64,000 bases of DNA from Salibaculum halophilum (GCF_002094885.1 NZ_MSIT01000006.1:1-64000), one strand, 5' to 3'. Positions 18,019 through 27,019 are shown, numbered from the stretch's first letter. Notes: a model not told the origin generated them from the letters alone. Numbers and translations: made by a program.

Positions 18019-18756
18019 ATGACATGCCTGTCGATCATCAGCTGGAACATACACCGCGGCCGCGGCGAGGATGGCGTGGTCGACCCGGCGCGCACGCTGG
18101 ACGTGCTGACGCGAGAGGTCGCCGCGCCGCCGCCTGACCTTGTCATTTTGCAGGAGGCGGACGCGGAGGCCCTGCCCCACCGCGGGATTCTCGATCTCGA
18201 CGCCATCGCGGCACGCACCGGCCTGCGGCATCTTCACCGCACCCCGGAGAGCCGCTGGGGCCCGGACAGCCATGGCTTTCTCGGGGTCGTCTTCCTTGCC
18301 GGTGACGGTATCGCCGTCGAGTCCATCACCGTGATCGACCTGCCCGGGCATTGCCACCGCGGGGCCGTCATTGCCGACCTGCGCAAGGACGGCGCGCCGT
18401 GTCGGGTCGTGGGCACGCATTTGTCGCTGACCCAGGTGCTGCGGATCGCCCAGTTGCGGACGCTGGGGCAGTACCTGTTCCGCAGGCCCGCCCGGCCGAC
18501 CGTCCTGTGCGGGGATCTGAACGAATGGCGCCCCTGGGGCGGCGCGGCGCTGTCGCGCGCCGTCCTCGGCGACCGATACACCGGCCCGGTCCCGGCCACG
18601 TTCCCGGTGCGCCGTCCCCTGCTGGGGCTGGATCGCGTTCTCGGCGCGGGCGGCGCGTATGTCCGGCACGCGCGGGTGCTTGACGGGCCGGGCATCCGCA
18701 TCGCCTCGGATCACCGGCCGCTCAGGGCCGAAATCGAAGTACCGCCGCCGGGCTAA
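18019..18756 (+). CDS. endonuclease/exonuclease/phosphatase-family hydrolase
   Basis: A 245-aa protein of the EEP (DNase I-like) fold. Motifs: SWNIHRGRGEDG at the N-terminus (Asn metal contact), LVILQEADAE (catalytic Glu), LCGDLNEW and the final ASDHRPL (catalytic Asp-His). No signal peptide is evident from the ATG at 18019; an in-frame ATG at 17983 would add 12 residues. Bacterial relatives act on nucleic acids, phosphoinositides or sphingomyelin. Its place beside glucan and phospholipid genes makes a phosphodiester envelope substrate possible, but this is inference. It converges with opgG, whose stop is 1 nt away. Confidence 0.85.
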   Translation: MTCLSIISWNIHRGRGEDGVVDPARTLDVLTREVAAPPPDLVILQEADAEALPHRGILDLDAIAARTGLRHLHRTPESRWGPDSHGFLGVVFLAGDGIAVESITVIDLPGHCHRGAVIADLRKDGAPCRVVGTHLSLTQVLRIAQLRTLGQYLFRRPARPTVLCGDLNEWRPWGGAALSRAVLGDRYTGPVPATFPVRRPLLGLDRVLGAGGAYVRHARVLDGPGIRIASDHRPLRAEIEVPPPG

Positions 18757-18757
18757 G

Positions 18758-20257
18758 CTAGACGCCGCCGTCGCGCGCGCGTGTCCAACGATGAACCCAG
18801 ACCGACGGCGCAGAGCTTTGGCCGTCGTGCAGGGCGACACGGATATCGGCCGCGTCGATCCCCTCGCCCGGCAAGAGCACGAAGGTCAGCCGCGTGCCGC
18901 GCCCGTCCGGCAAGGCGAAGACGCTGACGCCCTCGATGGCGACCGTCGCCGGGGCGGTGATCTCCGGCCGCAGGCCGTCGGGGCCGCCCGTGACATCGAC
19001 GACGTACCGGCGGGCGCCGGGGCGGTGGTGGGCAAGCCCGCTGCGGCTCTGGAGGACGGCGCGCGCGGCACCGTCTTGCGGTGCCGCCCGCGTCCAGGTG
19101 ATGGAATAGGTGAAGCGATGCTCGGTGCCGGCCAGCAACGGCACCTCGGGCCGCCAGAAGGCAACGACGTTGTCCATGAACTCGTCACCGGTGGGAATCT
19201 CGACCAGCATCACCGCCCCGCGCCCCCAGTCGCCCGCCGGTCGCACGATGGCCGAGGGGCGGGCGTGATATCGCGCCTCGGTGTCCTGGTAATCCTCGAA
19301 GCGGCGCGGGGTCTGGAACAGCCCGAAACTGGCCGGGCCGTCATCGACGAAGGCCGAGGTCTCGACCCGGGCCGGATTGGCGATCGGCCGCCAGAGGCGT
19401 TCGCCCGCGCCGTTCTCGATCTGCAGAAGATCGCTGTCGTGCACCCGCGGCCGGAAATCGTCGCTGACGGCGCTGCGCAGCGGCCCCTTGAGGTACATCG
19501 ACGTCAGCGGCGCGACACCGATGTCGTCGATGTCACGGCGCGGCAGCAGCGTGACCGCGATATCGGTGACGGTGTCGCGCCCCGGCCGCAGGGTCATGTC
19601 GAGATGCCCGGCCAGCGATGGGCTGTCGATGACCCCCTCGATCCGGACTGTGCCCCCGCGCGCCGGGTGCAGCCGCAGGTGGGTGAAGCGCGGAAACTCC
19701 TCGGGCGCGGGGCCGCCGGTTCCCAGGGCGACACCGCGCGCGGACAGGCCGTAGACCATGTCCTGCCCGATGGCGCGGAAGTAGCTGGCCCCCTGCAGCA
19801 CCAGCACCTCGTCCAGGCGGTCGGGCGCGTTCAGCGGATGGCGCAGCCGCAGCCCCGAAAAGCCGGCCTCCGGCACGGTGTCGGGCACATCCGCGAAAAA
19901 GCGATCGTCGAAGGCGAAGAGATCTGGCGAGAAATCGACGGGCGTGGGGCCGCTGCCATCGTCCACGTCGATGCGCACCGGGTCGGGAAAGAACAGGCCC
20001 GGTGGCAGCAGGTCGAAGGCGAACTTTGGGCCGTGGTCCAGCAGGGCCGCGCGGCCCGGCAGGGGCCGAATGCCGCGGTAGGCCTCGTAGCTCAGATCGG
20101 CGAAAGGCTCCGGCAAGGGCGGGGCATGGGCGGCGAAGGGGCGCGCGGCGAGGCGGCGGGCCTTGGCCAGCAGCGTCTCGGCGGGCCGGGCCGCTGACCG
20201 AAGGCCGGGCATCAGCCCCGACGCGGCAACCCCGGCGATAAAGCTGCGCCGCCGCAT
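18758..20257 (-). CDS. opgG: osmoregulated periplasmic glucan biosynthesis protein (OpgG/OpgD family)
   Basis: A 499-aa exported protein of the MdoG family, which shapes or branches periplasmic glucan chains. The N-terminus MRRRSFIAGVAASGLMPG is a Tat-type signal (RRRSF), as in E. coli OpgD rather than OpgG. Family segments include LSYEAYRGIRPLP, the FRAIGQDMVYGLSARGVALGTG region and DFRPRVHDSDLL. The length fits (500-530 aa). Its ATG shares one base with the opgH stop, so it is translated from the same transcript after opgH, the reverse of the E. coli gene order. Assignment to OpgG or OpgD is uncertain; the symbol marks the family. Confidence 0.9.
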   Translation of the reverse strand: MRRRSFIAGVAASGLMPGLRSAARPAETLLAKARRLAARPFAAHAPPLPEPFADLSYEAYRGIRPLPGRAALLDHGPKFAFDLLPPGLFFPDPVRIDVDDGSGPTPVDFSPDLFAFDDRFFADVPDTVPEAGFSGLRLRHPLNAPDRLDEVLVLQGASYFRAIGQDMVYGLSARGVALGTGGPAPEEFPRFTHLRLHPARGGTVRIEGVIDSPSLAGHLDMTLRPGRDTVTDIAVTLLPRRDIDDIGVAPLTSMYLKGPLRSAVSDDFRPRVHDSDLLQIENGAGERLWRPIANPARVETSAFVDDGPASFGLFQTPRRFEDYQDTEARYHARPSAIVRPAGDWGRGAVMLVEIPTGDEFMDNVVAFWRPEVPLLAGTEHRFTYSITWTRAAPQDGAARAVLQSRSGLAHHRPGARRYVVDVTGGPDGLRPEITAPATVAIEGVSVFALPDGRGTRLTFVLLPGEGIDAADIRVALHDGQSSAPSVWVHRWTRARDGGV

Positions 20258-21870
20258 CAGACCGGCGCCTCCAGCACGCGCATGACCAGCGGCGCGCAAC
20301 ACAGCGGCAGGGCGACGGGGGCAAGCCATAGCGCGGCCGGCCCCGCCAGCGGCACGGCGAGCGCCACGAGCGCCCAACCGGCGAACGCCTCGCCTAGCCC
20401 CGGCGGCAGCATGCGCTGTGCCCCTTTGCCCGACTTCCAGCCGCAGTCGCGGCCAAGGCACACCGATAGGACAGATCGCGTCTGGCGCAGCATCACCAGC
20501 GGCGCGATGAGCGACGACACCGCAAGCTCGCCGAGCGCGGCCCGCAGCATGACCACGCGCCGTCGCAGGGTCCGGGCGGCCTGCCAGCGCTCCAGCAGCG
20601 CACAGAGCTTGGGCGTGAGCAAGACGCCCGCCACGACGATCAGGGGCAGTTCCCCCGATACCGGAACCCCGCCGAACGCGACCAGCACGACGAGGATCAG
20701 CCAGATCGGCGCCACGAGATAGCTGAGAACCCCCATGGCCAGGTGGACACGACTGGTCGGCGTCAGCCCGGGTTCGGCCAACAGCCGCAGGTGCTGCAGA
20801 TTGCCCTGGCACCAGCGTCGGTCGCGCGCGTGGAATGCGTCGATGGTCTGCGGGGCCTCTTCGGCACTGCCGCCAATGTCGGGGTCGAGCGCGACGGCCC
20901 ACCCCGCGCGCCGGATCCAGGCGGCCTCGACGAAATCGTGGCTCAGGATCATGCCGCCCCAGGGCGCAGCCCCCGAAAGGTGCGGCAGGCTGCGGGCGCT
21001 GCGGAACGCCGCCACGCGCATGATCGCATTGTGGCCCCAGTAGTTGCCGCTGCGCCCGCTCCAGGCGGCTAGGCCACGGCCGAACCCCGGCGCCAGCAAG
21101 CACGAGGCGACACGCTGATGGCGGCCGAAGCGGGTCCGCCCCCTGAGAATGCCGATTCCGGCCTGCAAGAGGCCGAGGTCCGGCTCCTGCTCCATGCGCC
21201 GGATCATGCGCGCGACGCGATGCGCCGAGACGCGGCTGTCGGCGTCCAGCACCAGCATGTGATCGAAATGCGCGCCGTGGCTGTCGACCCAGTCGCCGAT
21301 ATTGCCGGGCTTGCGCCCGGTGTTTTCGGCACGGCGCCGATACGTCAGCACGCCAGCAGCATGCGCTGTCAGAAGCGCCGCCTCCTCACGGGCGACATTC
21401 TCGCGCCCCGAGGTGTCCGACAGGACGAAAATCTGCACGGTCTCGCCCAGCCCGATCCGCGCCAGGCTGGCGCGCAGGGCGGCGAGGTGCGCGGCGAGCG
21501 GCCGCGGGTCCTCGTTGCAAACGGTAATCAGGAGCGCCGTCCGCGTACTCGGGCGCCAATGGGCGGGCAGTCGCGTGCTGCGCGCGTCCGGCACGACCAA
21601 CCCCAGAAGCGCCGTGGCCGCGCCGCCGGAAATCCAGATCGCGGTCACGGTGACAAGAGGCAGCGCGATCATGGCCGCCGGCGTCCAGGCTGTCAGGCTG
21701 GTCACGAAGGCGGCAACAATGGCAATCGTCATGGACAGCGCGAGTGCCAAGACGGTGACCGTTGGACCGTGCCACGGCGTCTCGACGATGCTGGCCCGCG
21801 GCCACGGGTCCTGCGGCGATGCCGGGTCGGCAGAGCCTGCCTGTTGGATCAAGCGTGGTTCAACGCGCAT
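20257..21870 (-). CDS. opgH: glucans biosynthesis glucosyltransferase
   Basis: A 537-aa inner-membrane GT2 enzyme that polymerises glucose from UDP-glucose into the periplasmic glucan backbone. Two N-terminal helices (about 40-90) precede the catalytic domain with ITVCNEDP, LVLDADSRVS (DxD-type), SHDFVEAAWI (base Asp) and RDRRWCQGN (the Q/RxxRW motif). Several helices follow from about 380. It is much shorter than E. coli OpgH (847 aa), lacking most of the N-terminal extension. The start at 21870 (MRVEPRLIQ) is chosen because upstream codons run into the cytochrome gene. Confidence 0.92.
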   Translation of the reverse strand: MRVEPRLIQQAGSADPASPQDPWPRASIVETPWHGPTVTVLALALSMTIAIVAAFVTSLTAWTPAAMIALPLVTVTAIWISGGAATALLGLVVPDARSTRLPAHWRPSTRTALLITVCNEDPRPLAAHLAALRASLARIGLGETVQIFVLSDTSGRENVAREEAALLTAHAAGVLTYRRRAENTGRKPGNIGDWVDSHGAHFDHMLVLDADSRVSAHRVARMIRRMEQEPDLGLLQAGIGILRGRTRFGRHQRVASCLLAPGFGRGLAAWSGRSGNYWGHNAIMRVAAFRSARSLPHLSGAAPWGGMILSHDFVEAAWIRRAGWAVALDPDIGGSAEEAPQTIDAFHARDRRWCQGNLQHLRLLAEPGLTPTSRVHLAMGVLSYLVAPIWLILVVLVAFGGVPVSGELPLIVVAGVLLTPKLCALLERWQAARTLRRRVVMLRAALGELAVSSLIAPLVMLRQTRSVLSVCLGRDCGWKSGKGAQRMLPPGLGEAFAGWALVALAVPLAGPAALWLAPVALPLCCAPLVMRVLEAPV

Positions 21871-21910
21871 GCGCTCCGACTTAATCCGACAGTCGATCCG
21901 GGCAACAGCC

Positions 21911-22468
21911 CTATCCCCCGCGCCCGGCAAAGGGTGGCCACATGCGCGATACCACGCCATCCCGGCGAACGAGGCCGTGATAGGCCGCCGCGGCGATATG
22001 AACGGCGATGACAGCGCCCAGCGCGATCCCAGCGAAGTAGTGGACAGTCTTGGCCGTCTCGGCCAGCGCCTCGGAGCGCGGCACGAGCGACGGCGCGCCC
22101 AGCGCATCCAGCGACTCGATCGGGAACCCCCCCGCCTTGACCCGGATGTAGCCCGCCACGGGCATGATCAGAAGCAGCGCGTAGAGAGACCCGTGCGACA
22201 GCCCAGCGGCCCGTCTCTGCCAGCCGGGCAGATCGTCGGGCAGGCCCGCGGGCGGATGCCGCCACCGGTACAGAGCTCGCAGGATCAGCAGTAAGAAGAC
22301 CGCGATCCCGACGTTCTTGTGAAACAGGAAAAGCGCGTTGGACAGGCTGCGGTTCAGGTCGGGGCGGATCATCAGGACCCCGGCTGCGATCATGGCGATG
22401 ACCAGAACGGCCATCGCCCAATGAAGCAGTCGCGCGGGGCGTCTGTATTGAAAGTCGACTTTGGCCAC
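21911..22468 (-). CDS. cytochrome b561-family protein
   Basis: A 185-aa four-helix membrane protein with His ligands in RLLHWAMAVLV, LFHKNVG, LSHGSLYALL and KTVHYFAG, the pattern of prokaryotic cytochrome b561. These proteins move electrons between the quinone pool and periplasmic acceptors such as superoxide. The start is GTG with a strong ribosome site (GGAGGGG). It is the first gene of the minus-strand group, 40 nt before opgH, so a shared transcript with the glucan genes is likely. Confidence 0.9.
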   Translation of the reverse strand: MAKVDFQYRRPARLLHWAMAVLVIAMIAAGVLMIRPDLNRSLSNALFLFHKNVGIAVFLLLILRALYRWRHPPAGLPDDLPGWQRRAAGLSHGSLYALLLIMPVAGYIRVKAGGFPIESLDALGAPSLVPRSEALAETAKTVHYFAGIALGAVIAVHIAAAAYHGLVRRDGVVSRMWPPFAGRGG

Positions 22469-22571
22469 GCACCCCTCCGTCTTTCGCTCCGCGCCGCAAA
22501 ATCGAGCATAGCGCGCGCAGGCGGCGCTTCAAGAACCCGCGCCCGGGCTTGACTGTTCCCGGACGCGCCCA

Positions 22572-22589
22572 ATGTCATCCCCATGTCAT
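22572..22589 (+). promoter_or_regulatory. PHO-box-like direct repeat at the CDP-alcohol transferase operon
   Basis: Two identical heptamers, ATGTCAT-CCCC-ATGTCAT, with the 7+4+7 spacing of a PhoB site (consensus CTGTCAT repeated every 11 nt; each copy 6/7). The second copy overlaps the first possible ATG (22583) of the gene. If the site is used, translation would more likely start at the in-frame ATG at 22616, which leaves 26 nt between box and start, like the spacing seen at ppk. Confidence 0.5.
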
Positions 22590-23332
22590 TCGTCCGGACG
22601 GAAACCCCCAAGCCAATGACGCCCGGGCATCGGCCCGCAATCGGGGCGCCGGTCGGCGTTTTCGCCATTGCTTCCGCTGCGCTGATGCCGGCTGTCGTCG
22701 CGCTGACAAGCGTTCTGCCCGCGTCGGGCATCGCTTCGGCGGGCCTTGTGCTGGTCTGCTTCACCATCGGCGTGGCCGCGGCGGCGCGGGCGCTGCATGG
22801 CGGCTATCCGCATGCGCGACTAGGGGCCTGCAATGTCATCACCTTGACGCGGCTCGCCCTGACCATGGCGCTGCTGGGGCCGCTTGTTGCGGGCGCCGGG
22901 CCGTCCTGGCCGATCCTTGCCGTGGCGCTTGTCACGCTGCTGCTCGACGGGGCCGACGGCTGGGTCGCGCGGCGTCAGGGCACGACCTCGGCCTTCGGGG
23001 CGCGCTTCGACCTCGAGGTCGACTCCGCCCTCGCGCTTGTCTTGGCCATCGGCGCGGCAACCGCCGGTACCGTGGGGCCGGCCGCGCTCCTCCTCGGGCT
23101 GCCGAGATACCTGTTCGCCGGCGGGATGTGGTTTTTCCCCTGGATGCGGCGGGACCTTCCGCCGCGGTTCAGCCGCAAGACCGTTTGCGTGGTGCAACTG
23201 GGCACGCTGATCGCGCTGCAGGCGCCGGTCCTGCCCGCGGTCGCGACCCCGGTCCTCATGGCCGTGGCGCTGGCGCTGCTGGCCTGGTCGTTCATGTTGG
23301 ATCTGGTCTGGCTCTGGCGGCACCGGGCATGA
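22583..23332 (+). CDS. CDP-alcohol phosphatidyltransferase family protein
   Basis: A 249-aa membrane enzyme (238 aa if the ATG at 22616 is used) of the class that joins a CDP-diacylglycerol or similar donor to an alcohol. The signature D-x2-DG-x2-AR-x8-G-x3-D-x3-D is complete in LLDGADGWVARRQG and GARFDLEVDS. About six hydrophobic helices. Product could be phosphatidylglycerol-phosphate, phosphatidylinositol or another head group; not decidable. Its stop overlaps the sulfatase-fold gene (ATGA). There is no good Shine-Dalgarno site before the 22583 start. Confidence 0.88.
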   Translation: MSFVRTETPKPMTPGHRPAIGAPVGVFAIASAALMPAVVALTSVLPASGIASAGLVLVCFTIGVAAAARALHGGYPHARLGACNVITLTRLALTMALLGPLVAGAGPSWPILAVALVTLLLDGADGWVARRQGTTSAFGARFDLEVDSALALVLAIGAATAGTVGPAALLLGLPRYLFAGGMWFFPWMRRDLPPRFSRKTVCVVQLGTLIALQAPVLPAVATPVLMAVALALLAWSFMLDLVWLWRHRA

Positions 23333-24966
23333 CGCGGCCGTGCATGGCCGACCTGTCCCGGCTGGGCCTCGCCGCGCTGATCCTGCATGTGTTGCTGATC
23401 CAGCCCAACCACCCGGACTCGATAACATGGGCGGCGCTTTTCGTGTTTCCGCTGGAACTACCGGCCGTCCTGCTCGGGCTGGCGGCCCTGCCGGCAGCGC
23501 GCTGGGGCGTCGTCGCGCGGGGCGTGCTGGTGGCGGTCCTGACGGTGATCGCGGTCCTGAAGGCGGCTGACCTCGCGATGTTCACGGCGCTGGGGCGCGG
23601 GTTCAATCCGGTCGCCGATCTGCCGCTGATCCCGGCCGGATTGCGCCTGGCGACGGGGGCCATGGGCCCGGCGCTCACTCTCGGGGCCGTGCTCGCGGCT
23701 TTGCTGACATCGGCCCTCGTCGCCTGGGCCCTGTGGTGGGCCACGTCCGTCTGGGCGCGGATCGCCGCGCCGCGCCCCGTTGCAGGCGGTCTTGCCACGG
23801 CGTCGATCCTGTCTGCCGGGGTCGCGACCGCGCAGGTCGGCGCGGCCATGGGGCACTGGAGCCTGCCGGTCTCGCCCCCCGGGGCGGCCTTCACGGCGCG
23901 AGTCGGGGTGGAGCGGTTCGGCATGGCGCGCAAGACCCTGGCCGATCTGCGCGCGTTCAAGGCCGCCGCGGCCGAGGACCCCTTTGCCGGCCGCGCTGAC
24001 CTGTTGGCGGGGATCGACCGGGATGTCCTGGTCGTCTTCGTCGAAAGCTATGGACGCACGAGCCTTGACACGCCGCTCTATGCCGACACGCACCGCGCCA
24101 CGCTGGAACAGGGGCAAGCCCGGCTGGAGGCCGCGGGGCTGTCGATGCGCTCGGGCCTTTTGCGGGCGCCGACGCGCGGCGGCCAGAGCTGGCTGAGCCA
24201 TGCCACCTTCGCCAACGGGCTTTGGATCGCCGATCAGACGCGTTACGGTGCCGCGCTGGCCAGCACGCGGCAATCGCTTTTCCACCTTGCCGCGGAGGCG
24301 GGCTTTCATACCGCCGCGGTGATGCCGCAGATCACCCTGGAATGGCCGGAAGCCACCCGCATGGGGTTCGAGACCGTCCTGGCGGCCGAGGACCTCGGCT
24401 ATGCGGGGCCGGCCTTCAACTGGGTGACAATGCCCGATCAGTTCACCCTGGCCGCACTTGACAGGCTGTTGCGCGAACAGACGGCCGACAGGCCGCTTTT
24501 CGCGCAGATCGCGCTGGGGTCGTCGCATGCGCCCTGGGTGCCGGTGCCCGACCTCGTCGCCTGGGAGGCGATCGAGGACGGCACCATCTTCGCGCGCATG
24601 GCCCGGGCGGGCGACCCGCCGGACGTGGTCTGGCGCGATCATGACCGGGTGCGCGACCAGTATCGCCGGGCTGTGGATTACGCGCTTCGCGTCGTGCTCG
24701 ACTACGCGGCCCGTCATGCCGAAAATCCGCCGTTGATCTTCGTGGTCGGGGATCACCAGGCCGCGAGCTTCGTGGCGCAGGACGAGCGGCCCGATGTGCC
24801 CGTCCACCTGATCGGCCCCGAGGCGCTGGTCGCGGCGGCCGAAAACTGGGGCTGGACCCGCGGACTGATCCCACGCGACACGGCCGAGGTGCGGTCGATG
24901 GCGCGAATGCGCGACATGATCCTCGAGGCCTATTCGCGCCCTGTCAACAAAGGGGCGGACACGTGA
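23329..24966 (+). CDS. membrane-anchored sulfatase-fold enzyme (LtaS/OpgB-like phosphoglycerol transferase candidate)
   Basis: A 545-aa protein with four N-terminal membrane helices (about 8-25, 40-60, 65-90, 110-140), one more near 155-175, then a periplasmic alkaline-phosphatase/sulfatase domain from about 220. Metal-site pieces are VVFVESYGRTS, a nucleophile-like Ser/Thr in RGGQSWLSHATF, SSHAPWVPVP and FVVGDHQAASF. This layout is shared by lipoteichoic acid synthase, phosphoethanolamine transferases and OpgB, which moves glycerophosphate from phosphatidylglycerol to periplasmic glucan. The divergent opgH/opgG genes and the upstream CDP-alcohol transferase favour the OpgB-like role; this is inference. 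Confidence 0.8.
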   Translation: MTRPCMADLSRLGLAALILHVLLIQPNHPDSITWAALFVFPLELPAVLLGLAALPAARWGVVARGVLVAVLTVIAVLKAADLAMFTALGRGFNPVADLPLIPAGLRLATGAMGPALTLGAVLAALLTSALVAWALWWATSVWARIAAPRPVAGGLATASILSAGVATAQVGAAMGHWSLPVSPPGAAFTARVGVERFGMARKTLADLRAFKAAAAEDPFAGRADLLAGIDRDVLVVFVESYGRTSLDTPLYADTHRATLEQGQARLEAAGLSMRSGLLRAPTRGGQSWLSHATFANGLWIADQTRYGAALASTRQSLFHLAAEAGFHTAAVMPQITLEWPEATRMGFETVLAAEDLGYAGPAFNWVTMPDQFTLAALDRLLREQTADRPLFAQIALGSSHAPWVPVPDLVAWEAIEDGTIFARMARAGDPPDVVWRDHDRVRDQYRRAVDYALRVVLDYAARHAENPPLIFVVGDHQAASFVAQDERPDVPVHLIGPEALVAAAENWGWTRGLIPRDTAEVRSMARMRDMILEAYSRPVNKGADT

Positions 24967-25931
24967 CCCTGGGCGGGCGGCAAATCCCGGCCTGGCTGGT
25001 CAGGCTCGGACAGGCGGGGCTCAGCCTCGGCCTTCTGGTGCTGATCTGGCGGGCGGTCGACGGCGCCGCGGCGGCGCGCAGCCTAAAGTCGGCGCAGTGG
25101 GGCTGGTTGACGCTCGGCCTCGTCCTGCTGAGCCTGCAGACCCTGCTGTCGGCGCTGCGCTGGCAGCTGACCGCACGGCACCTGGGGATCGCCCTGGGCA
25201 CCCGGCAGGCGCTGGGGGAATACTACCTGTCGCAAGTGGTGAACCAGTCGCTTCCCGGCGGGATGATCGGGGATGCCGGACGCGCCGTCCGGTCCAGGGG
25301 CGGCGCGGGGCTGATGGCGGCCGGCCAGGCGGTTGTCTTCGAGCGGCTGGCCGGCCAAATCGCCATGTTCGCGACTCTGGGCACGGCGTTCGTCGCGACG
25401 CTGGCCGTTCCGGGCGGGCTGGACTGGCCGGGGTGGGTTGCCGCGCCCGTCGCCGGGGTCCTCGCGGTCGGCCTTTGCCTGCCTGTCTTGGCGCAAGGGG
25501 CGACCCACCTTCCCGGCCGTGCCGGCGCGACGGCGCGGCAGATGCGCGCGGACTTCCTGCGGTCGGTTGCCGCGCGCCCCGTGCTGGCGGGGCAGATCGT
25601 GCTGAGCCTGGGCACGACCCTGTGCAATCTCGCGGCCTTCGCCGCCTGCGCACGCGCTGTCGGCGTCGATCTCGGCCTGTCGGCCACCGCGGCGCTGGTG
25701 CCGGTGATCCTGTTCACCATGCTCATCCCCGTCTCGATCTCGGGCTGGGGTCTGCGAGAGGGCGCCGCGGCCGGCCTGCTGCCGATCGCCGGCGTGAGCG
25801 CGAGCGGCGGACTGGCTGCGAGCATCGCGTTCGGGCTGGTCCTCATCGCGGCGGTCTCGCCGGGCCTTGTGCTGGTCTGGATCACGCCGCGGCAAGAGGC
25901 GCGGGGCACGGGGCAGTTGACGCCGCCCTGA
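24963..25931 (+). CDS. lysylphosphatidylglycerol synthetase-type transmembrane (flippase-like) protein
   Basis: A 322-aa polytopic protein of the UPF0104/LPG_synthase_TM family. It shows eight or so helices and the family segments LGEYYLSQVVNQSLPGGMIGDAGR and IPVSISGWGLREGAA. It corresponds to the membrane (flippase) half of MprF without the aminoacyl-transferase domain. GTG start, overlapping the previous stop as GTGA. As the third gene of the operon it may move a lipid or lipid-linked product made by the first two enzymes. Confidence 0.85.
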   Translation: MTLGGRQIPAWLVRLGQAGLSLGLLVLIWRAVDGAAAARSLKSAQWGWLTLGLVLLSLQTLLSALRWQLTARHLGIALGTRQALGEYYLSQVVNQSLPGGMIGDAGRAVRSRGGAGLMAAGQAVVFERLAGQIAMFATLGTAFVATLAVPGGLDWPGWVAAPVAGVLAVGLCLPVLAQGATHLPGRAGATARQMRADFLRSVAARPVLAGQIVLSLGTTLCNLAAFAACARAVGVDLGLSATAALVPVILFTMLIPVSISGWGLREGAAAGLLPIAGVSASGGLAASIAFGLVLIAAVSPGLVLVWITPRQEARGTGQLTPP

Positions 25932-26020
25932 CAGGGCCGGGACGATCCGGCGCGGGCCGTCGCCTTGTTTCCGGGCGGCTGGAAGCTAACTTCCTAGATC
26001 GCGTGAGAATGGAGTGGATC

Positions 26021-27019
26021 ATGACCAAAGACTTGAACCGTCGCACTTTCCTCGGCACTGGCGCCGCGGCCCTCGGTGCGGGCACGCTGGGCCTGGGATC
26101 GGCCCGCCCGGCCATGGCGCAGACCGCTGTCAGCCTGCAGCTTTCGTGGCTGCATTCCGCGCAGTTCGCCGGCAGCTACATCGCGCTCGACCGCGGCTGG
26201 TGGGCCGAGAGCGGGCTGGCGGTGTCGCTGCTGCCCGGCGGGCCCAACGCCCCGGTCGAACCGCCGGTGGTGTCGGGCACGGCGCTGGTGGGCATCTCGG
26301 CGGCCGACTACACCGCGGCCGCCGTCGCGGAAGGGGCACCGTTCAAGATCATCGGGGTCGCGATGCAGAAAAACCCCTTCGTTATCGCCTCGCTTCCGGC
26401 CAATCCCGTCAATGAGCCGGCCGACCTGGTGGGCAAGCGCATCGGCATGGCCCTTGCGAACACGCCGGTGCTCGAGGCGCTGTGCACCCTGAACGGGGTG
26501 GACATCGACGGCATCGACATCGTGCCCACGCAGTATTCGGCGCAGCCGCTGCTGGCCGGCGAGGTGGACTGCCTGCTGTGCTGGGAAACCGACCTGCCCG
26601 TCGCCATGGACATGCAGGGGGTCGAGAACCAGACCATGCTGATGGCCGATCACGGCTACGCGGTGCATTCGCAGACCTACATCGCCACCGAGGACAGCCT
26701 TGCCAACCGGCGCGGCGATCTGGTCCGGCTGATGTCGGGCGAGGTGCGCGGCTGGGAGGCCTATCGCGCCGACACCGACGCCGCCGCGCGCCTGACGCTC
26801 GAGATGCACCCCGACGCGGGGCTGGACCTTGAAACGCAGAAACTCCAGGCCGCGCGGCAGGTGCCGCTGATGTTTTCCGAGCTGACCGACGCCAACGGGT
26901 TCGGCTGGTGGACCGACGACACGGTCGCGGCGAATGTCGAGACCCTGGGCCTTCTGGGGCGGACCGTTTCGCCCGACCTCTGGGATAGATCCATTCTTGA
27001 AGAGGTTCATGGAACGTGA
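26021..27019 (+). CDS. ABC transporter substrate-binding protein, NMT1/THI5-like
   Basis: A 332-aa periplasmic binding protein with a Tat signal (NRRTFLGTG followed by a hydrophobic stretch and AMAQ). The mature region LQLSWLHSAQFAGSYIALDRGWW is typical of SBPs for thiamine-precursor pyrimidines, nitrate/taurine-type or riboflavin ligands. The start at 26021 has GGAG 6 nt upstream; an in-frame ATG at 26009 is less likely. No TPP riboswitch is seen in the 89-nt leader, only a short dyad GGAAG-CTAA-CTTCC at 25981-25994. The gene overlaps the ATPase start by 11 nt. Confidence 0.88.
   Translation: MTKDLNRRTFLGTGAAALGAGTLGLGSARPAMAQTAVSLQLSWLHSAQFAGSYIALDRGWWAESGLAVSLLPGGPNAPVEPPVVSGTALVGISAADYTAAAVAEGAPFKIIGVAMQKNPFVIASLPANPVNEPADLVGKRIGMALANTPVLEALCTLNGVDIDGIDIVPTQYSAQPLLAGEVDCLLCWETDLPVAMDMQGVENQTMLMADHGYAVHSQTYIATEDSLANRRGDLVRLMSGEVRGWEAYRADTDAAARLTLEMHPDAGLDLETQKLQAARQVPLMFSELTDANGFGWWTDDTVAANVETLGLLGRTVSPDLWDRSILEEVHGT

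Noticed and set aside
25932-26020. Thiamine (TPP) riboswitch before the THI5-like importer
   Set aside because: The 89-nt leader lacks the conserved TPP-aptamer core (CTGAGA / ACCTGATCTGG-type segments) and is too short.
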